A stretch of DNA of 64,000 bases from Paraburkholderia phenoliruptrix (GCF_902859825.1 NZ_CADIKB010000008.1:124001-188000), one strand, 5' to 3'. Shown: positions 47,521 through 59,182, counted from the stretch's first letter. Translations and numbers: made by a program. Notes: generated by a model not told the origin, from the sequence alone.

Positions 47521-47530
47521 CATTTGCTCC

Positions 47531-47947
47531 TTAGGCGCCGAGCTGACGCACGATGAAGGTCGTCTTCAGCGGCAGCTTGGCTGCAGCCAGACGGAACGCT
47601 TCGCGTGCCAGCTCTTCGGTTACGCCGTCCATTTCGTACAGCATCTTGCCCGGTTGAATCTCTGCGACGTAGTACTCAGGGTTACCCTTACCGTTACCCA
47701 TACGCACTTCCGCCGGCTTGTGCGAGATCGGCTTGTCCGGGAAGATGCGGATCCAGATGCGGCCACCACGCTTGATGTGACGCGTCATTGCACGACGTGC
47801 CGCTTCAATCTGGCGCGCGGTCAGGCGACCACGACCGATAGCCTTCAGGCCGAATTCACCGAACGACACCGCGTTACCGCGGGTTGCGACGCCGGTGTTA
47901 CGACCTTTCTGCTCTTTGCGATACTTTCTGCGTTTCGGTTGCAGCAT
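47531..47947 (-). CDS. rplP: 50S ribosomal protein L16
   Basis: 138 aa. [25 protein letters not shown] and [27 protein letters not shown] are standard. It organises the A-site tRNA elbow region. It has a GGAG site and starts 2 nt after rpsC. Confidence 0.99.
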   Translation of the reverse strand: MLQPKRRKYRKEQKGRNTGVATRGNAVSFGEFGLKAIGRGRLTARQIEAARRAMTRHIKRGGRIWIRIFPDKPISHKPAEVRMGNGKGNPEYYVAEIQPGKMLYEMDGVTEELAREAFRLAAAKLPLKTTFIVRQLGA

Positions 47948-47949
47948 CG

Positions 47950-48756
47950 TTATTCTCCAGTCTTCCCGTCGCCGCCGGCACCGCCAGCACGACGAGGAGC
48001 GCCACGGCGTGCACCTGCCGGGCCACCACCTTCACCATCGCGACGCGGACGGCGATCGCCACCCGGACGTGCGTTGCGGCGCGGACGCTTTTCTTCGGCG
48101 ACTTCTTCCACCACCGGTGCGTCGTTACGGCCGAGCGTGTCGCCCTTGTAGACCCACACCTTCACGCCGATGATGCCGTACGTCGTCTTCGCTTCCGAAG
48201 TCGCGTAGTCGATATCCGCACGCAGCGTATGAAGCGGCACGCGACCTTCGCGATACCATTCCGTACGAGCGATTTCGATACCGTTCAGACGGCCAGCGCT
48301 CATGATCTTGATGCCTTGAGCACCCAGACGCATCGCGTTTTGCATTGCACGCTTCATCGCGCGGCGGAACATGATCCGGCGCTCGAGCTGTTGCGTGATC
48401 GAATCGGCGATCAGTTGCGCGTCCGTTTCCGGCTTGCGAATTTCTTCGATGTTGACGTGAACCGGAACGCCCATGCGCTTTTGCAGCTCGGACTTCAGCA
48501 GTTCGATGTCTTCACCCTTCTTGCCGATCACGACACCCGGACGCGAGCTGAAAATCGTGATACGCGCGTTCTTTGCAGGACGCTCGATCACCACGCGGCC
48601 GACGGACGCGTTCTTCAGCTTCTTCTTCAGGTATTCACGAACACCGATGTCTTCCTGCAACATCGCCGCGAAATTGTTGTTGTTCGCGTACCAACGCGAA
48701 GCCCAATTGCGGCTGACGGCCAAACGGAAGCCAGTCGGATGAATTTTCTGTCCCAT
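47950..48756 (-). CDS. rpsC: 30S ribosomal protein S3 with Gly/Arg-rich tail
   Basis: 268 aa. KH domain with [13 protein letters not shown] (GxxG loop) and the C-terminal domain to about residue 215, then a 50-residue disordered tail rich in Arg, Gly and Pro ([23 protein letters not shown]) longer than in E. coli (233 aa). It lies at the mRNA entry with helicase-like role. 11 nt after rplV. Confidence 0.98.
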   Translation of the reverse strand: MGQKIHPTGFRLAVSRNWASRWYANNNNFAAMLQEDIGVREYLKKKLKNASVGRVVIERPAKNARITIFSSRPGVVIGKKGEDIELLKSELQKRMGVPVHVNIEEIRKPETDAQLIADSITQQLERRIMFRRAMKRAMQNAMRLGAQGIKIMSAGRLNGIEIARTEWYREGRVPLHTLRADIDYATSEAKTTYGIIGVKVWVYKGDTLGRNDAPVVEEVAEEKRPRRNARPGGDRRPRRDGEGGGPAGARRGAPRRAGGAGGDGKTGE

Positions 48757-48767
48757 CGTATGACCCC

Positions 48768-49097
48768 TTAATTCCCGACCGTCACAGTGATGTGACAGGA
48801 TTGCTTCTCGATGCGGTTACCGCGGCCTTTAGCGCGCGCGGTGAAACGCTTGAGCGACGCAGCCTTGTCGATGTAGATGCTCGTAATCTTGAGCTCATCG
48901 ATATCGGCGCCTTCGTTGTGCTCCGCATTCGCGATCGCCGACAGCACGACCTTTTTCACGATTCCCGCAGCCTTCTTCGGCGAGAACGTCAGAACGTTCA
49001 GCGCCTTGTCGACCGGCAAACCGCGGATCTGGTCAGCCACAAGGCGCGTTTTCTGCGCCGAGATGCGGGCACCGCGATGAATTGCTTTCACTTCCAT
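48768..49097 (-). CDS. rplV: 50S ribosomal protein L22
   Basis: 109 aa from ATG 49097 ([26 protein letters not shown]); the longer frame reads through rpsS. The beta-hairpin segment [20 protein letters not shown] lines the exit tunnel (macrolide region). 10 nt after rpsS. Confidence 0.98.
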   Translation of the reverse strand: MEVKAIHRGARISAQKTRLVADQIRGLPVDKALNVLTFSPKKAAGIVKKVVLSAIANAEHNEGADIDELKITSIYIDKAASLKRFTARAKGRGNRIEKQSCHITVTVGN

Positions 49098-49107
49098 CTT
49101 GAGCCCC

Positions 49108-49383
49108 TTATTTCTTAGCCTTCTTGTCGGCTGCATGACCCTTGAACGTACGGGTCAGTGCGAACTCGCCAAGCTTGTGGCCGACCATGTTTTCCGAGAT
49201 GTACACCGGAACGTGTTGACGGCCGTTGTGAACGGCGATCGTCAGACCGATGAAATCCGGGAGGATCGTCGAGCGACGCGACCATGTTTTGATCGGCTTC
49301 TTATCCCGCGAAGCTGCTGCCGCCTCAACTTTCTTCAGCAAATGGGCGTCGCAGAACGGACCTTTTTTTACAGAACGTGCCAT
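49108..49383 (-). CDS. rpsS: 30S ribosomal protein S19
   Basis: 91 aa. [20 protein letters not shown] and [39 protein letters not shown] are standard. In the 30S head with S13. 10 nt after rplB. Confidence 0.99.
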
Positions 49384-49393
49384 TGCCTACTCC

Positions 49394-50221
49394 TTAACGC
49401 TTGTGACGGCGCTGGACGATCATGCTCGTCGTGCGCTTGTTGCTGCGGGTGCGATAACCCTTAGCAGGCGTGCCCCACGGGCTCACCGGATCGCGACCTG
49501 CAGCCGTCTTGCCTTCACCACCACCGTGCGGGTGATCGACCGGGTTCATTGCAACGCCGCGCACCGTCGGGCGGATACCGCGCCAGCGGTTCGCGCCAGC
49601 CTTACCGATTTGACGGAGGCTGTGCTCTTCGTTGCCAACTTCACCAATCGTCGCGCGGCACTCAACGTGGACGCGGCGGATTTCACCCGAGCGCAGGCGG
49701 ACCTGTGCGTAGATGCCTTCACGAGCCAGCAGCATGGCCGACGTGCCAGCCGAACGCGCCATTTGCGCGCCCTTGCCCGGCAGCATTTCGATGCAGTGGA
49801 TCGTCGTACCGACCGGAATGTTGCGGATCGGCAGCGTGTTACCTGCACGGATCGGCGCTTCCGAACCCGACATCAGTTGCTGGCCGACGGTGACACCCTT
49901 CGGAGCAATGATGTAGCGGCGCTCGCCGTCTGCGTACAGAACCAGCGCGATGTTCGCGCTACGGTTCGGATCGTACTCAAGACGTTCGACCTTGGCCGGA
50001 ATGCCATCTTTCGTGCGACGGAAGTCGACGACGCGATAGTGATGCTTATGACCACCGCCCTTATGACGCGTGGTGATGTGACCGTTGTTGTTACGGCCGG
50101 CGGTCGAGGATTGCGTGTCGAGCAGCGCAGCGAACGGCTTGCCCTTGTGCAGTTCCTTGTTGACCACCTTCACCATCGCGCGGCGACCCGGCGAAGTCGG
50201 CTTAACTTTAACGATTGCCAT
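49394..50221 (-). CDS. rplB: 50S ribosomal protein L2
   Basis: 275 aa. [24 protein letters not shown] and the conserved [20 protein letters not shown] motif with the essential His. It is part of the peptidyl-transferase region. 2 nt after rplW. Confidence 0.99.
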   Translation of the reverse strand: MAIVKVKPTSPGRRAMVKVVNKELHKGKPFAALLDTQSSTAGRNNNGHITTRHKGGGHKHHYRVVDFRRTKDGIPAKVERLEYDPNRSANIALVLYADGERRYIIAPKGVTVGQQLMSGSEAPIRAGNTLPIRNIPVGTTIHCIEMLPGKGAQMARSAGTSAMLLAREGIYAQVRLRSGEIRRVHVECRATIGEVGNEEHSLRQIGKAGANRWRGIRPTVRGVAMNPVDHPHGGGEGKTAAGRDPVSPWGTPAKGYRTRSNKRTTSMIVQRRHKR

Positions 50222-50223
50222 GA

Positions 50224-50538
50224 TTACTTGGCCTCCGCTTCAAAGTTGATTTCCTGGCCGGGCTTCAGGCAGACGTACGCCTTCTTCACGTCCTTGCGCT
50301 TGCCCATGAAGCGGCCAAAGCGCTTGGCTTTGCCCTTCGAGACCAGCACGTTGACGGAATTGACTTCCACCTTGAACAGCAGCTCGACTGCAGCTTTCAC
50401 TTCCTGCTTCGTGGCATCGGGCGCGACTTCGAACACGACTTGCTCGTTCTTGTCGGCCACCAGCGTCGCCTTTTCGGAGATCACCGGCGCGAGCAGGACC
50501 TGCATCAAACGATGATCGTTTTTGCGAATCTCGCTCAT
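50224..50538 (-). CDS. rplW: 50S ribosomal protein L23
   Basis: 104 aa. [24 protein letters not shown] and [24 protein letters not shown] are standard. It docks trigger factor and SRP at the tunnel exit. Its start overlaps the rplD stop (ATGA). Confidence 0.99.
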   Translation of the reverse strand: MSEIRKNDHRLMQVLLAPVISEKATLVADKNEQVVFEVAPDATKQEVKAAVELLFKVEVNSVNVLVSKGKAKRFGRFMGKRKDVKKAYVCLKPGQEINFEAEAK

Positions 50539-51155
50539 GACAGCAACTCCTCGATCTGGGCGACCGCAGCCTTCGTGATCAGGACCTTCTTGAAGTAGAT
50601 CAGCGACAGCGGGTCGGCGTAACGCGGCTCGACAACCGCCACGTGGGCGAGGTTGCGCGACGCGAGGTACAGGTTTTCGTCAACCGTGTCGGTAATCACC
50701 AGCACAGAGTCGAGACCCATCGCCTTGAATTTTTCGGCCAGCAGCTTGGTCTTCGGTGCTTCGAGCGTCAGCTCGTCGACCACCGAGATGCGGCCTTCGC
50801 GGGCCAGCTGCGAGAAGATCGAGCACAGACCTGCGCGATGCATCTTCTTGTTGACCTTGTGCGAAAAGTTTTCTTCCGGCGAATTCGGGAAGATCCGGCC
50901 ACCGCCGCGCCACAACGGGCTCGACGACATACCGGCACGGGCGCGGCCCGTACCCTTCTGACGCCACGGCTTCTTGGTCGTGTGCTTGACTTGCTCACGG
51001 TCCTTCTGCGCGCGGTTGCCGCTGCGGGCATTCGCTTGATACGCCACCACGACCTGGTGAATCAGGGCTTCGTTGTAGTCACGGCCGAACACGACGTCCG
51101 ACGCGCTAACGCCTGCACCTTCCTGACCATTGGCATTCAGGAGCTTAAGTTCCAT
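50535..51155 (-). CDS. rplD: 50S ribosomal protein L4
   Basis: 206 aa. The loop [26 protein letters not shown] reaches into the exit tunnel. In E. coli L4 represses the S10 operon through the rpsJ leader. Its ATG touches the rplC stop (TAATG). Confidence 0.99.
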   Translation of the reverse strand: MELKLLNANGQEGAGVSASDVVFGRDYNEALIHQVVVAYQANARSGNRAQKDREQVKHTTKKPWRQKGTGRARAGMSSSPLWRGGGRIFPNSPEENFSHKVNKKMHRAGLCSIFSQLAREGRISVVDELTLEAPKTKLLAEKFKAMGLDSVLVITDTVDENLYLASRNLAHVAVVEPRYADPLSLIYFKKVLITKAAVAQIEELLS

Positions 51156-51814
51156 TATTTCGCTCCTTTCACGGCACGCGTCTTCACGGCCGGCGTAACG
51201 AATACCTTGCCACCCTTCGCACCCGGAACGGCGCCCTTGACCAGCAACAGCTTGCGGTCAGCGTCGATACGAGCGATTTCGAGGTTTTGCACCGTTACCG
51301 TTTCGTCACCCATGTGACCGGTCATGCGCTTACCCGGGAAAACACGACCCGGATCTTGCGCCATACCGATCGAACCCGGCACGTTGTGCGAGCGCGAGTT
51401 ACCGTGCGATGCACGGCCGGATGCGAAGTTGTAACGCTTGATGGTACCGGCGTAGCCCTTACCGATCGACACGCCTTGCACGTCGACCTTCTGGCCCACT
51501 TCGAACAGGTCGGGACCGACCACGGCGCCGTTCGACAACTCGGCTGCCTTAGCGGCGTCGATCTGGAATTCTTTGAGGATTTCACCGGCTTGAACGCCGG
51601 CTTTGGCGAGATGACCGGCCAACGGCTTCGTCACGCGCGATGCACGGCGCGTACCGAATGCAACCTGCACGGCGGTGTAGCCGTCGGTTTCAACAGTCTT
51701 GATCTGCGTCACGCGGTTGTCGGACACGTCCAGCACGGTAACGGGAATCGAATCCCCTTCAGCCGTGAAGATACGGGTCATGCCAACCTTGCGACCTACG
51801 AGTCCAAGGCTCAT
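51155..51814 (-). CDS. rplC: 50S ribosomal protein L3
   Basis: 219 aa from ATG 51814 ([20 protein letters not shown]), 6 nt after GGAG. An ATG four codons earlier is within the ribosome site. [35 protein letters not shown] is the conserved loop that reaches the peptidyl-transferase centre. A 200-nt gap with a promoter candidate lies before it. Confidence 0.98.
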   Translation of the reverse strand: MSLGLVGRKVGMTRIFTAEGDSIPVTVLDVSDNRVTQIKTVETDGYTAVQVAFGTRRASRVTKPLAGHLAKAGVQAGEILKEFQIDAAKAAELSNGAVVGPDLFEVGQKVDVQGVSIGKGYAGTIKRYNFASGRASHGNSRSHNVPGSIGMAQDPGRVFPGKRMTGHMGDETVTVQNLEIARIDADRKLLLVKGAVPGAKGGKVFVTPAVKTRAVKGAK

Positions 51815-51923
51815 CGTTTTCTCCATTCCCGACTGCGATTGGTCGGGGCTAATTTACAAAATGCCGGTGCCGTTTCGGGCGTGAAACCACGCTGCAGCAC
51901 ACCGACTTTTTTGCGCAAATGCG

Positions 51924-51965
51924 CGAAAAGCCTTGCATTATAGCGAGGCTTTTCGTTTTCCGCAA
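51924..51965 (-). promoter_or_regulatory. Candidate promoter upstream of rplC, -10 box in a hairpin
   Basis: On the minus strand TTGCGG (51965-51960), 17 nt, TATAAT (51942-51937). The -10 box lies in the loop of an inverted repeat CGAAAAGCCT (51924-51933) / AGGCTTTTCG (51946-51955). It would give rplC onward an extra start point inside the S10 operon, about 115 nt upstream. Confidence 0.5.
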
Positions 51966-52015
51966 GCAATCAAAGACTTAGCGTTGCCGGCCAAGCTCGG
52001 CAACCGCTGGGAGCC

Positions 52016-52327
52016 TTATTGCAGCTTGATTTCGACGTCCACGCCAGCCGGCAGGTCGAGCTTCATCAGCGCGTCGACGGTCTTGTCCGTCGGATCGACG
52101 ATGTCCATCAGACGCTGATGCGTACGGATTTCGAGCTGATCGCGCGACGTCTTGTTGACGTGCGGCGAACGCAGGATGTCGAAGCGTTGAATACGGGTGG
52201 GCAGGGGTACCGGGCCACGAACGATTGCGCCAGTCCGCTTCGCCGTGTCGACGATTTCAGCAGCCGACTGGTCGATCAGGCGATAGTCGAAAGCCTTCAG
52301 GCGAATACGGATTTTCTGGTTCTGCAT
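52016..52327 (-). CDS. rpsJ: 30S ribosomal protein S10
   Basis: 103 aa from ATG 52327 ([19 protein letters not shown]), the family's exact length; a longer frame upstream has no ribosome site. [39 protein letters not shown] is the loop region, also the NusB-binding site in transcription antitermination. First gene of the S10 operon, after tuf. Confidence 0.99.
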   Translation of the reverse strand: MQNQKIRIRLKAFDYRLIDQSAAEIVDTAKRTGAIVRGPVPLPTRIQRFDILRSPHVNKTSRDQLEIRTHQRLMDIVDPTDKTVDALMKLDLPAGVDVEIKLQ

Positions 52328-52384
52328 GACAATTCCTTGGAAAGAGCGAGGCGGTATTGCGCCGCCAGATAGTAAAAGAACGTA

Positions 52385-52419
52385 GAGCCGGATGCCCATC
52401 TGGGGCGGGCGCCCGGCTC
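52385..52419 (-). other. Hairpin between tuf and rpsJ
   Basis: GAGCCGG (52385-52391) pairs with CCGGCTC (52413-52419) in the 125-nt gap. No T run follows on the minus strand. It could shape the S10 leader. Function inferred. Confidence 0.35.
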
Positions 52420-52452
52420 CGGGCACCACTTACTGCAAGTGAATCCGCGATT

Positions 52453-53643
52453 TTACTCGAGAATCTTGGCAACGACACCTGCGCCGACGGTACGGCCGCC
52501 TTCGCGGATAGCGAAGCGCAGACCTTCTTCCATCGCGATCGGGTTGATCAGCTTCACCGTGATCGACACGTTGTCGCCCGGCATGACCATTTCCTTGTCC
52601 TTCGGCAGCTCGATCGAGCCCGTCACGTCCGTCGTACGGAAGTAGAACTGCGGACGGTAGTTGTTGAAGAACGGCGTGTGACGGCCGCCTTCGTCCTTGC
52701 TCAGCACGTACACTTCAGCCGTGAAGTGCGTGTGCGGGTTGATCGAACCCGGCTTGGCCAGCACCTGACCACGCTCCACGTCTTCGCGCTTCGTGCCGCG
52801 CAGCAGGATACCCACGTTGTCGCCCGCCTGACCCTGGTCCAGCAGCTTGCGGAACATTTCCACGCCCGTGCAGGTCGTCTTCACCGTCGGCTTGATACCG
52901 ACGATTTCGATTTCCTCGCCGACCTTGATGACGCCGCGCTCAACGCGACCCGTCACCACCGTGCCGCGACCCGAGATCGAGAACACGTCTTCCACCGGCA
53001 TCAGGAACGTGCCGTCCACAGCGCGCTCCGGCGTCGGGATGTACGTGTCCAGCGCGTCGGCCAGGTTCATGATCGCCACTTCGCCCAGCTCGCCCTTGTC
53101 GCCTTCCAGCGCCAGCTTGGCCGAACCCTTGATGATCGGCGTGTCGTCGCCCGGGAAGTCGTACTTCGACAGAAGTTCGCGCACTTCCATCTCGACCAGT
53201 TCCAGCAGCTCGGCGTCGTCCACCATGTCGCACTTGTTCAGGAACACGATGATGTACGGCACACCGACCTGACGCGCCAGCAGGATGTGCTCACGCGTTT
53301 GCGGCATCGGGCCGTCAGCGGCCGAGCACACCAGGATTGCGCCGTCCATCTGCGCGGCGCCCGTGATCATGTTCTTCACATAGTCAGCGTGGCCCGGGCA
53401 GTCGACGTGTGCGTAGTGGCGGTTAGCCGTTTCGTACTCGACGTGCGCGGTGTTGATCGTGATGCCACGTGCCTTCTCTTCCGGCGCCGCGTCGATCTGG
53501 TCGTATGCCTTCGCTTCGCCGCCGAACTTCTGCGTCAGAACCGTCGTGATCGCTGCCGTCAGCGTGGTCTTGCCGTGGTCAACGTGACCGATCGTGCCGA
53601 CGTTCACGTGCGGCTTGGTCCGTTCGAATTTACCTTTAGCCAT
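52453..53643 (-). CDS. tuf: Elongation factor Tu
   Basis: 396 aa. GTPase motifs [19 protein letters not shown] and NKCDMVDD, then the two beta-barrel domains with the [12 protein letters not shown] segment. It delivers aminoacyl-tRNA to the ribosome. It follows fusA (46 nt). A second tuf copy is usual elsewhere in these genomes; only one is in the window. Confidence 0.99.
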   Translation of the reverse strand: MAKGKFERTKPHVNVGTIGHVDHGKTTLTAAITTVLTQKFGGEAKAYDQIDAAPEEKARGITINTAHVEYETANRHYAHVDCPGHADYVKNMITGAAQMDGAILVCSAADGPMPQTREHILLARQVGVPYIIVFLNKCDMVDDAELLELVEMEVRELLSKYDFPGDDTPIIKGSAKLALEGDKGELGEVAIMNLADALDTYIPTPERAVDGTFLMPVEDVFSISGRGTVVTGRVERGVIKVGEEIEIVGIKPTVKTTCTGVEMFRKLLDQGQAGDNVGILLRGTKREDVERGQVLAKPGSINPHTHFTAEVYVLSKDEGGRHTPFFNNYRPQFYFRTTDVTGSIELPKDKEMVMPGDNVSITVKLINPIAMEEGLRFAIREGGRTVGAGVVAKILE

Positions 53644-53689
53644 GTTTCTCTTCTTTCAAAAAGTTAATCGTTAATGACTTGCCGCGCGA

Positions 53690-55792
53690 TTACTTCGACT
53701 TGGCGTTGATGATCGCTTCCGACACGTTACGCGGTGCTTCAGCGTAGTGCTTGAACTCCATCGTGTACGTTGCACGACCTTGGGTCAGCGAACGCAGCGA
53801 CGTCGAGTAGCCGAACATTTCCGACAGCGGCACTTCGGCGCGAACGATCTTGCCGCCGCCCACCATGTCTTCCATGCCCTGGACGATACCGCGACGGCCC
53901 GACAGGTCGCCCATCACGTTGCCCATGTAGTCTTCCGGCGTTTCGACTTCCACAGCCATCATCGGTTCGAGGATGACCGGGTTTGCCTTGCGCATTGCTT
54001 CCTTGAACGCCATCGAACCGGCCATGCGGAACGCATTTTCGTTCGAGTCGACGTCGTGGTACGAACCGAACGTCAGGTGAACCTTCACGTCAACGACCGG
54101 GAAGCCCGCCAGCACGCCTGCCTTCAGCGTTTCCTGGATACCCTTGTCGACTGCCGGGATGTATTCACGCGGAATCACGCCGCCCTTGATCTCGTCGAGG
54201 AACTCGTAACCCTTGCCCTGCTCGTTCGGCTCCAGCGTGATCACTGCGTGACCATACTGACCGCGGCCGCCCGACTGCTTGACGAACTTGCCGTCGACGT
54301 CAGCCGCCGTGCTGCGGATGGTTTCGCGGTAAGCCACTTGCGGCTTGCCGACCGTGGCTTCCACGCCGAATTCACGCTTCATCCGGTCGACCAGAATTTC
54401 GAGGTGGAGCTCGCCCATACCCGAAATGATGGTTTGACCCGATTCTTCGTCCGTTTGAACGCGGAACGACGGATCTTCCTGAGCCAGGCGATTCAGCGCC
54501 AGGCCCATCTTTTCCTGGTCAGCCTTCGTCTTCGGCTCGACAGCCTGCGAAATCACCGGCTCCGGGAAAATCATGCGCTCGAGCACGATCGGGTTTTGCG
54601 GATCGCACAGCGTGTCGCCCGTGGTCGCTTCCTTCAGACCGACTGCTGCGGCGATGTCGCCTGCGCGCACTTCCTTGATTTCTTCGCGCTGGTTCGCGTG
54701 CATCTGCAGAATACGGCCGAGACGCTCCTTCTTGTCCTTGGTCGCGTTCAGCACCGTGTCGCCCGAATTGACGACGCCCGAGTACACCCGGAAGAAGATC
54801 AGCTGGCCGACGAACGGGTCGGTCATGATCTTGAACGCCAGTGCCGAGAACTTTTCGTCGTCGGCAGCGCGGCGCTCAGCCTTTTCACCGCTTTCCAGTT
54901 CGCCCGTAACCGGCGGAATGTCGATCGGCGACGGCAGGAAGTCCAGAACGGCGTCGAGCATGCGCTGCACGCCCTTGTTCTTGAACGCGGTGCCGCACAG
55001 CATCGGCTGGATTTCGCAAGCGATGGTACGGTCGCGCAGGCCCTTGATGATTTCCGCTTCGGAGAGCTCGCCCTCTTCCAGGTACTTGTTCATCAGCTCT
55101 TCGCTCGACTCGGCGGCCGCTTCGATCATCTTTTCGCGCCATTCGTTGCACGAATCGACCAGCTCAGCCGGGATGTCTTCGTACGAGAACTTGGTGCCCT
55201 GGGACGCGTCGTCCCAAATGATCGCCTTCATCTTCATCAGGTCGACAACGCCCGTGAAGTTTTCTTCCGCGCCGATAGGCACCACGACCGGAACCGGGTT
55301 GGCCTTCAGACGCAGCTTCAGCTGGTCGTAAACCTTGAAGAAGTTCGCGCCGGTACGGTCCATCTTGTTGATGAACGCGAGACGGGGAACCTTGTACTTG
55401 TTAGCCTGACGCCACACGGTTTCCGACTGCGGCTGCACGCCGCCCACTGCGCAGTAGACCATGCAGGCGCCGTCGAGCACGCGCATGGAGCGCTCGACTT
55501 CAATCGTGAAGTCGACGTGGCCCGGGGTGTCGATGATGTTGATGCGGTGCTCGGCGCGGTCGCCGGCCATGCCTTTCCAGAACGCCGTCGTAGCAGCCGA
55601 CGTAATCGTGATGCCGCGTTCCTGCTCCTGCTCCATCCAGTCCATGGTGGCGGCGCCGTCGTGCACTTCACCAATCTTGTGGTTCACGCCGGTGTAGAAC
55701 AGGATGCGCTCGGTCGTCGTCGTTTTGCCGGCGTCGATGTGAGCGCTAATACCGATGTTACGGTAGCGCTCGATAGGTGTCTTGCGAGCCAC
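53690..55792 (-). CDS. fusA: Elongation factor G
   Basis: 700 aa. G1 [16 protein letters not shown]3 DTPGHVDFT and G4 [10 protein letters not shown], followed by domains II-V, with [14 protein letters not shown] typical of domain IV. It translocates tRNA and mRNA. A 132-nt gap with a hairpin separates it from rpsG. Confidence 0.99.
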   Translation of the reverse strand: MARKTPIERYRNIGISAHIDAGKTTTTERILFYTGVNHKIGEVHDGAATMDWMEQEQERGITITSAATTAFWKGMAGDRAEHRINIIDTPGHVDFTIEVERSMRVLDGACMVYCAVGGVQPQSETVWRQANKYKVPRLAFINKMDRTGANFFKVYDQLKLRLKANPVPVVVPIGAEENFTGVVDLMKMKAIIWDDASQGTKFSYEDIPAELVDSCNEWREKMIEAAAESSEELMNKYLEEGELSEAEIIKGLRDRTIACEIQPMLCGTAFKNKGVQRMLDAVLDFLPSPIDIPPVTGELESGEKAERRAADDEKFSALAFKIMTDPFVGQLIFFRVYSGVVNSGDTVLNATKDKKERLGRILQMHANQREEIKEVRAGDIAAAVGLKEATTGDTLCDPQNPIVLERMIFPEPVISQAVEPKTKADQEKMGLALNRLAQEDPSFRVQTDEESGQTIISGMGELHLEILVDRMKREFGVEATVGKPQVAYRETIRSTAADVDGKFVKQSGGRGQYGHAVITLEPNEQGKGYEFLDEIKGGVIPREYIPAVDKGIQETLKAGVLAGFPVVDVKVHLTFGSYHDVDSNENAFRMAGSMAFKEAMRKANPVILEPMMAVEVETPEDYMGNVMGDLSGRRGIVQGMEDMVGGGKIVRAEVPLSEMFGYSTSLRSLTQGRATYTMEFKHYAEAPRNVSEAIINAKSK

Positions 55793-55850
55793 TTTGATCC
55801 TCTATGGGGATGACGCGATGCGAGAAATACCCATCGCGCTGTAACACAAA

Positions 55851-55882
55851 CGGGCGAGGCGCTTTGTAAGCGCACCCGCCCG
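55851..55882 (-). other. Hairpin between rpsG and fusA
   Basis: CGGGCG (55851-55856) pairs with CGCCCG (55877-55882), and inside it GCGCTT (55859-55864) with AAGCGC (55868-55873) around a 3-nt loop. On the minus strand it is followed by TTTGTG, a weak T run. It may act as a partial attenuator or stabiliser. Confidence 0.4.
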
Positions 55883-55924
55883 GAATTTCTTTCCGTTTTT
55901 GCTGCTAACCCGGGTTCGGGAAGC

Positions 55925-56395
55925 TTAGAAACGGAAGTGCGAGAACGCCTTGTTGGCTTCTGCCATCCGGTGAACTTCGTCGCGCTTCTTCATTGCGCCG
56001 CCACGGCCTTCGGCCGCTTCGGAGAGTTCACCTGCCAGACGCAGGGCCATCGACTTCTCGCTGCGCTTCTTCGCGGCTTCACGCAGCCAACGCATCGCCA
56101 ATGCCATACGACGCGACGGGCGCACTTCGACCGGAACCTGATAGTTCGCACCACCAACGCGGCGGCTCTTCACTTCGACCACCGGCTTGACGTTGTTGAG
56201 CGCTACCGTGAACACTTCCAGCGGGTCCTTGCCACCCTTGGTCTGGATCTGTTCGAAAGCGCCGTACACGATGCGCTCGGCAACCGACTTCTTGCCGGAG
56301 AGCATCAGCACGTTCATGAACTTAGCTACATCAACGTTACCGAACTTCGGATCCGGCAACACTTCCCGCTTGGGGACTTCGCGACGACGCGGCAT
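55925..56395 (-). CDS. rpsG: 30S ribosomal protein S7
   Basis: 156 aa. [20 protein letters not shown] and the helical core with [25 protein letters not shown] are standard. A primary binder of the 16S 3' domain; in E. coli it represses its own operon by binding the rpsL-rpsG spacer. Here that spacer is 187 nt, long enough for such a site. Confidence 0.99.
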   Translation of the reverse strand: MPRRREVPKREVLPDPKFGNVDVAKFMNVLMLSGKKSVAERIVYGAFEQIQTKGGKDPLEVFTVALNNVKPVVEVKSRRVGGANYQVPVEVRPSRRMALAMRWLREAAKKRSEKSMALRLAGELSEAAEGRGGAMKKRDEVHRMAEANKAFSHFRF

Positions 56396-56582
56396 GTTTC
56401 TTCCTTTAACTTTTCAGTTGGAGCTGGGTTGAACCCATCTAGCCCCGCGGCCACCAACTAACCCGATTCATCTCTGACGACTTACCAGCCTGGTCGGGTG
56501 ACCACTTACTCGACAGCACCGGCGATTCCGGCACCACCGCTAATACCGCCTTTGCAGGCGACCTGAACTGCTGACCGACTGC
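56396..56582 (-). other. rpsL-rpsG spacer, possible S7 control region
   Basis: 187 nt without a gene in an otherwise tight operon. Short potential stems such as CGCCTGCAAAGGCG-like and CCGGAATCGCCGG-like pairs are visible on the minus strand. The location equals the S7-binding regulatory spacer of the E. coli str operon. I cannot align the structure, so this is position-based inference. Confidence 0.3.
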
Positions 56583-56963
56583 TTACTTGCCGGCCTTGGC
56601 GCGCTTCGCACCGTACTTCGAGCGAGCCTGCTTACGATCCTTGACGCCCTGGGTATCCAGCGAGCCGCGAACCATGTGGTAACGCACACCCGGCAAGTCC
56701 TTCACACGGCCGCCGCGAATCAGCACGACCGAGTGTTCCTGCAGGTTGTGGCCTTCACCACCGATGTACGAAATGACTTCGAAGCCGTTCGTGAGGCGCA
56801 CCTTTGCAACCTTACGGAGTGCCGAGTTCGGCTTCTTCGGCGTCGTGGTGTACACACGGGTGCACACGCCGCGACGCTGGGGGCAGTCCTGCAGGGCCGG
56901 CGACTTGCTCTTCGTCGTTTCCGACGTGCGGCCTTTGCGAACCAGTTGATTGATGGTTGGCAT
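56583..56963 (-). CDS. rpsL: 30S ribosomal protein S12
   Basis: 126 aa. [12 protein letters not shown], the [13 protein letters not shown] loop and [13 protein letters not shown] are intact. The lysines where streptomycin-resistance substitutions arise (Lys43/Lys44 region and Lys88) are the wild-type residues. First gene of the str operon, with a clear promoter about 150 nt upstream. Confidence 0.99.
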
Positions 56964-57113
56964 TGTTTATTCCTGAAATTGAACAAAATCGACGCATATG
57001 TTTTCGGGCAAAGCGAAAACGACTGCGCATCGAACTTCCGGCTTGAATCCAATCTGGACTACGAACACACGGACAGCACCCGCGCGCAAGCATCCCAAGA
57101 ACCGGAACCTAGC

Positions 57114-57143
57114 ATAATATTCCGAAAACACTAAGCGAGTCAA
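57114..57143 (-). promoter_or_regulatory. Promoter of the str operon (rpsL-rpsG-fusA-tuf)
   Basis: On the minus strand TTGACT (57143-57138), 18 nt, TATTAT (57119-57114), each a 5/6 consensus match. It lies between recQ and rpsL, about 150 nt before the rpsL start, in AT-rich DNA. Confidence 0.7.
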
Positions 57144-57195
57144 CAGGTTGCAATGTTTCGCAGACCTGCGCACCTCGCGGGCGAAGGCGGCCGCT

Positions 57196-59043
57196 TCAAT
57201 CCGCGGCGACGACTTCCAGCAGTTCCTCGCCGAAACGGTCGAGCTTGCGCGCGCCCATGCCCGGAATGCCGCGCAGATCCTCGATCGAATCGGGGCCGTT
57301 GCGCGCGATCTCGGCCAGTGTGGCGTCGTGGAAAATGACATACGCCGGCACGCCGTCGCTTTTCGCGGTTTCCGTGCGCCACGCGCGCAGCCGCTCCCAG
57401 CGTGCCCGTTCGCGGGGACCCATGCCGAGCGTCGGATCCGCGCGTTCACTGGTCCGCCCGGACGACTGGCGGGTCCGGGTGGGCTTCACGTAGCGGCGCA
57501 TGGTCACGCTTTGCTCGCCTTTCAACACGGGCTTGCTCGCCTCGGTGAGAACGAGCGAGCCGAAGCCTTCGTGATCGACCGTCAGGTAGCCGAATGCCAC
57601 GAGCTGCCGAAACACCGCGCGCCACTCCGGCTCGCCGAGCGCGGCGCCGATGCCGAAGGTGGTCAGCTTTTCATGACCGCGCTGCAGGATTTTCTCGCTG
57701 CGATTGCCGCGCAAAATGTCGATCAGATGGCCCGCGCCGAAATTGAAACCGCTCGCCCGCTGCGCGCGGAACACACAGGAAAGCGCCATCTGCGCCTCAC
57801 GCGTCGCGTCCCACGTGGCGGGCGGCTCGAGGCAGTTGTCGCAGTTGCCGCACGGCTTGCTCGCTTCGCCGAAGTACGCGAGAAGCCGCACGCGCCGGCA
57901 CGTCGCCGCTTCGCAGAGCCCGAGCAACGCGTCGAGCTTGCCCGTCTGGACGCGCTTGTGCGCGTCGTCGGCGTCGGACTCGTCGATCATCTTGCGCTGC
58001 TGGACGACGTCGCCGAGCCCGTAGGCCATCCACGCGTTGGACGGCATGCCGTCGCGCCCCGCCCGGCCCGTTTCCTGGTAATAGCCTTCGACGCTCTTCG
58101 GCAAATCGAGGTGAGCGACAAAGCGCACGTCCGGCTTGTCGATGCCCATGCCGAACGCAATCGTCGCGCACATGACGATGCCTTCCTCGCGCTGAAACAT
58201 TTCCTGATGTTTCTGGCGCGTCTCGAATTCCATGCCCGCGTGATACGGCAGCGCGCGCATGCCTTTTTCCTTCAGCCACTCGGCGGTTTCCTCGACCTTG
58301 CGCCGCGACAGGCAATAGACAACGCCGGCGTCGGTCGTGCCGTCCGCGCGCGTGTGCTCCGCGCGAATGAAGTCGAGCAGCTGCGTGCGCGCGTTGTCCT
58401 TTTCGACAATCCGGTAGCGAATATTCGGCCGGTCGAAACTGGAGACGAAGATGCGCGCGTCGTCCAGCGCGAGACGGTGGATGATCTCGTCGCGCGTGAT
58501 CGCGTCCGCGGTGGCCGTCAGTGCAATGCGCGGCACATTGGGAAAGCGCTCGTGCAACACCGACAACTGAATATATTCGGGCCGGAAGTCGTGCCCCCAT
58601 TGCGACACGCAATGCGCCTCGTCGATGGCGAACAGGCCAATGCGCGTGCGCTCCAGCAATTCCTGGAAGCGCGGCGTCATCAGCCGTTCCGGCGCGACAT
58701 ACAGGAGATCGATGTCGCCGTCGCGCAACGCACGCTCGGTCGCCATGGCCTCGGCGCTCGACAGCGTGGAGTTCAGATACGCAGCGCGCACGCCGACTTC
58801 GGTCAGCGCCGCCACCTGATCCTGCATGAGCGCGATCAGCGGGGAGACCACAATACCCGTGCCAAAGCCGCGCTCGCGGCGCACGAGCGACGGTATCTGA
58901 TAACACAGCGATTTGCCGCCGCCCGTCGGCATCAGCACAAGACAGTCGCCGCCCCCGGCGACGTGCTCGACAATTTCGCCTTGTTGTCCTCTGAACGCGG
59001 GGTAGCCAAAGACTTCGTTGAGGATTTCGAGCGGACGGGACAT
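57196..59043 (-). CDS. recQ: ATP-dependent DNA helicase RecQ
   Basis: 615 aa. Walker [21 protein letters not shown] box [17 protein letters not shown], and motif VI with [12 protein letters not shown]. The RQC zinc cysteines are in [23 protein letters not shown], and a C-terminal HRDC domain ends [22 protein letters not shown]. It is a 3'-5' helicase in RecF-pathway recombination. It lies alone between the rpoC terminator and the str promoter, breaking the usual rpoBC-rpsL continuity. Confidence 0.97.
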   Translation of the reverse strand: MSRPLEILNEVFGYPAFRGQQGEIVEHVAGGGDCLVLMPTGGGKSLCYQIPSLVRRERGFGTGIVVSPLIALMQDQVAALTEVGVRAAYLNSTLSSAEAMATERALRDGDIDLLYVAPERLMTPRFQELLERTRIGLFAIDEAHCVSQWGHDFRPEYIQLSVLHERFPNVPRIALTATADAITRDEIIHRLALDDARIFVSSFDRPNIRYRIVEKDNARTQLLDFIRAEHTRADGTTDAGVVYCLSRRKVEETAEWLKEKGMRALPYHAGMEFETRQKHQEMFQREEGIVMCATIAFGMGIDKPDVRFVAHLDLPKSVEGYYQETGRAGRDGMPSNAWMAYGLGDVVQQRKMIDESDADDAHKRVQTGKLDALLGLCEAATCRRVRLLAYFGEASKPCGNCDNCLEPPATWDATREAQMALSCVFRAQRASGFNFGAGHLIDILRGNRSEKILQRGHEKLTTFGIGAALGEPEWRAVFRQLVAFGYLTVDHEGFGSLVLTEASKPVLKGEQSVTMRRYVKPTRTRQSSGRTSERADPTLGMGPRERARWERLRAWRTETAKSDGVPAYVIFHDATLAEIARNGPDSIEDLRGIPGMGARKLDRFGEELLEVVAAD

Positions 59044-59182
59044 GAATTTGAGAGATGCGGCGTAAAGCGGGTGACAGGAATTTTACCAACCCATTCGGGT
59101 TGCGCCCGCGCTTTGCAACAACGTTAGCCATCCGGCCTACGAATCGGCAAAAACGGGCAATGGGCAGTAAAAAGCGACGCAC

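Noticed and set aside
53747..55813. 688-codon plus-strand frame opposite fusA
   Set aside because: Antisense shadow of fusA with the same low-complexity composition.
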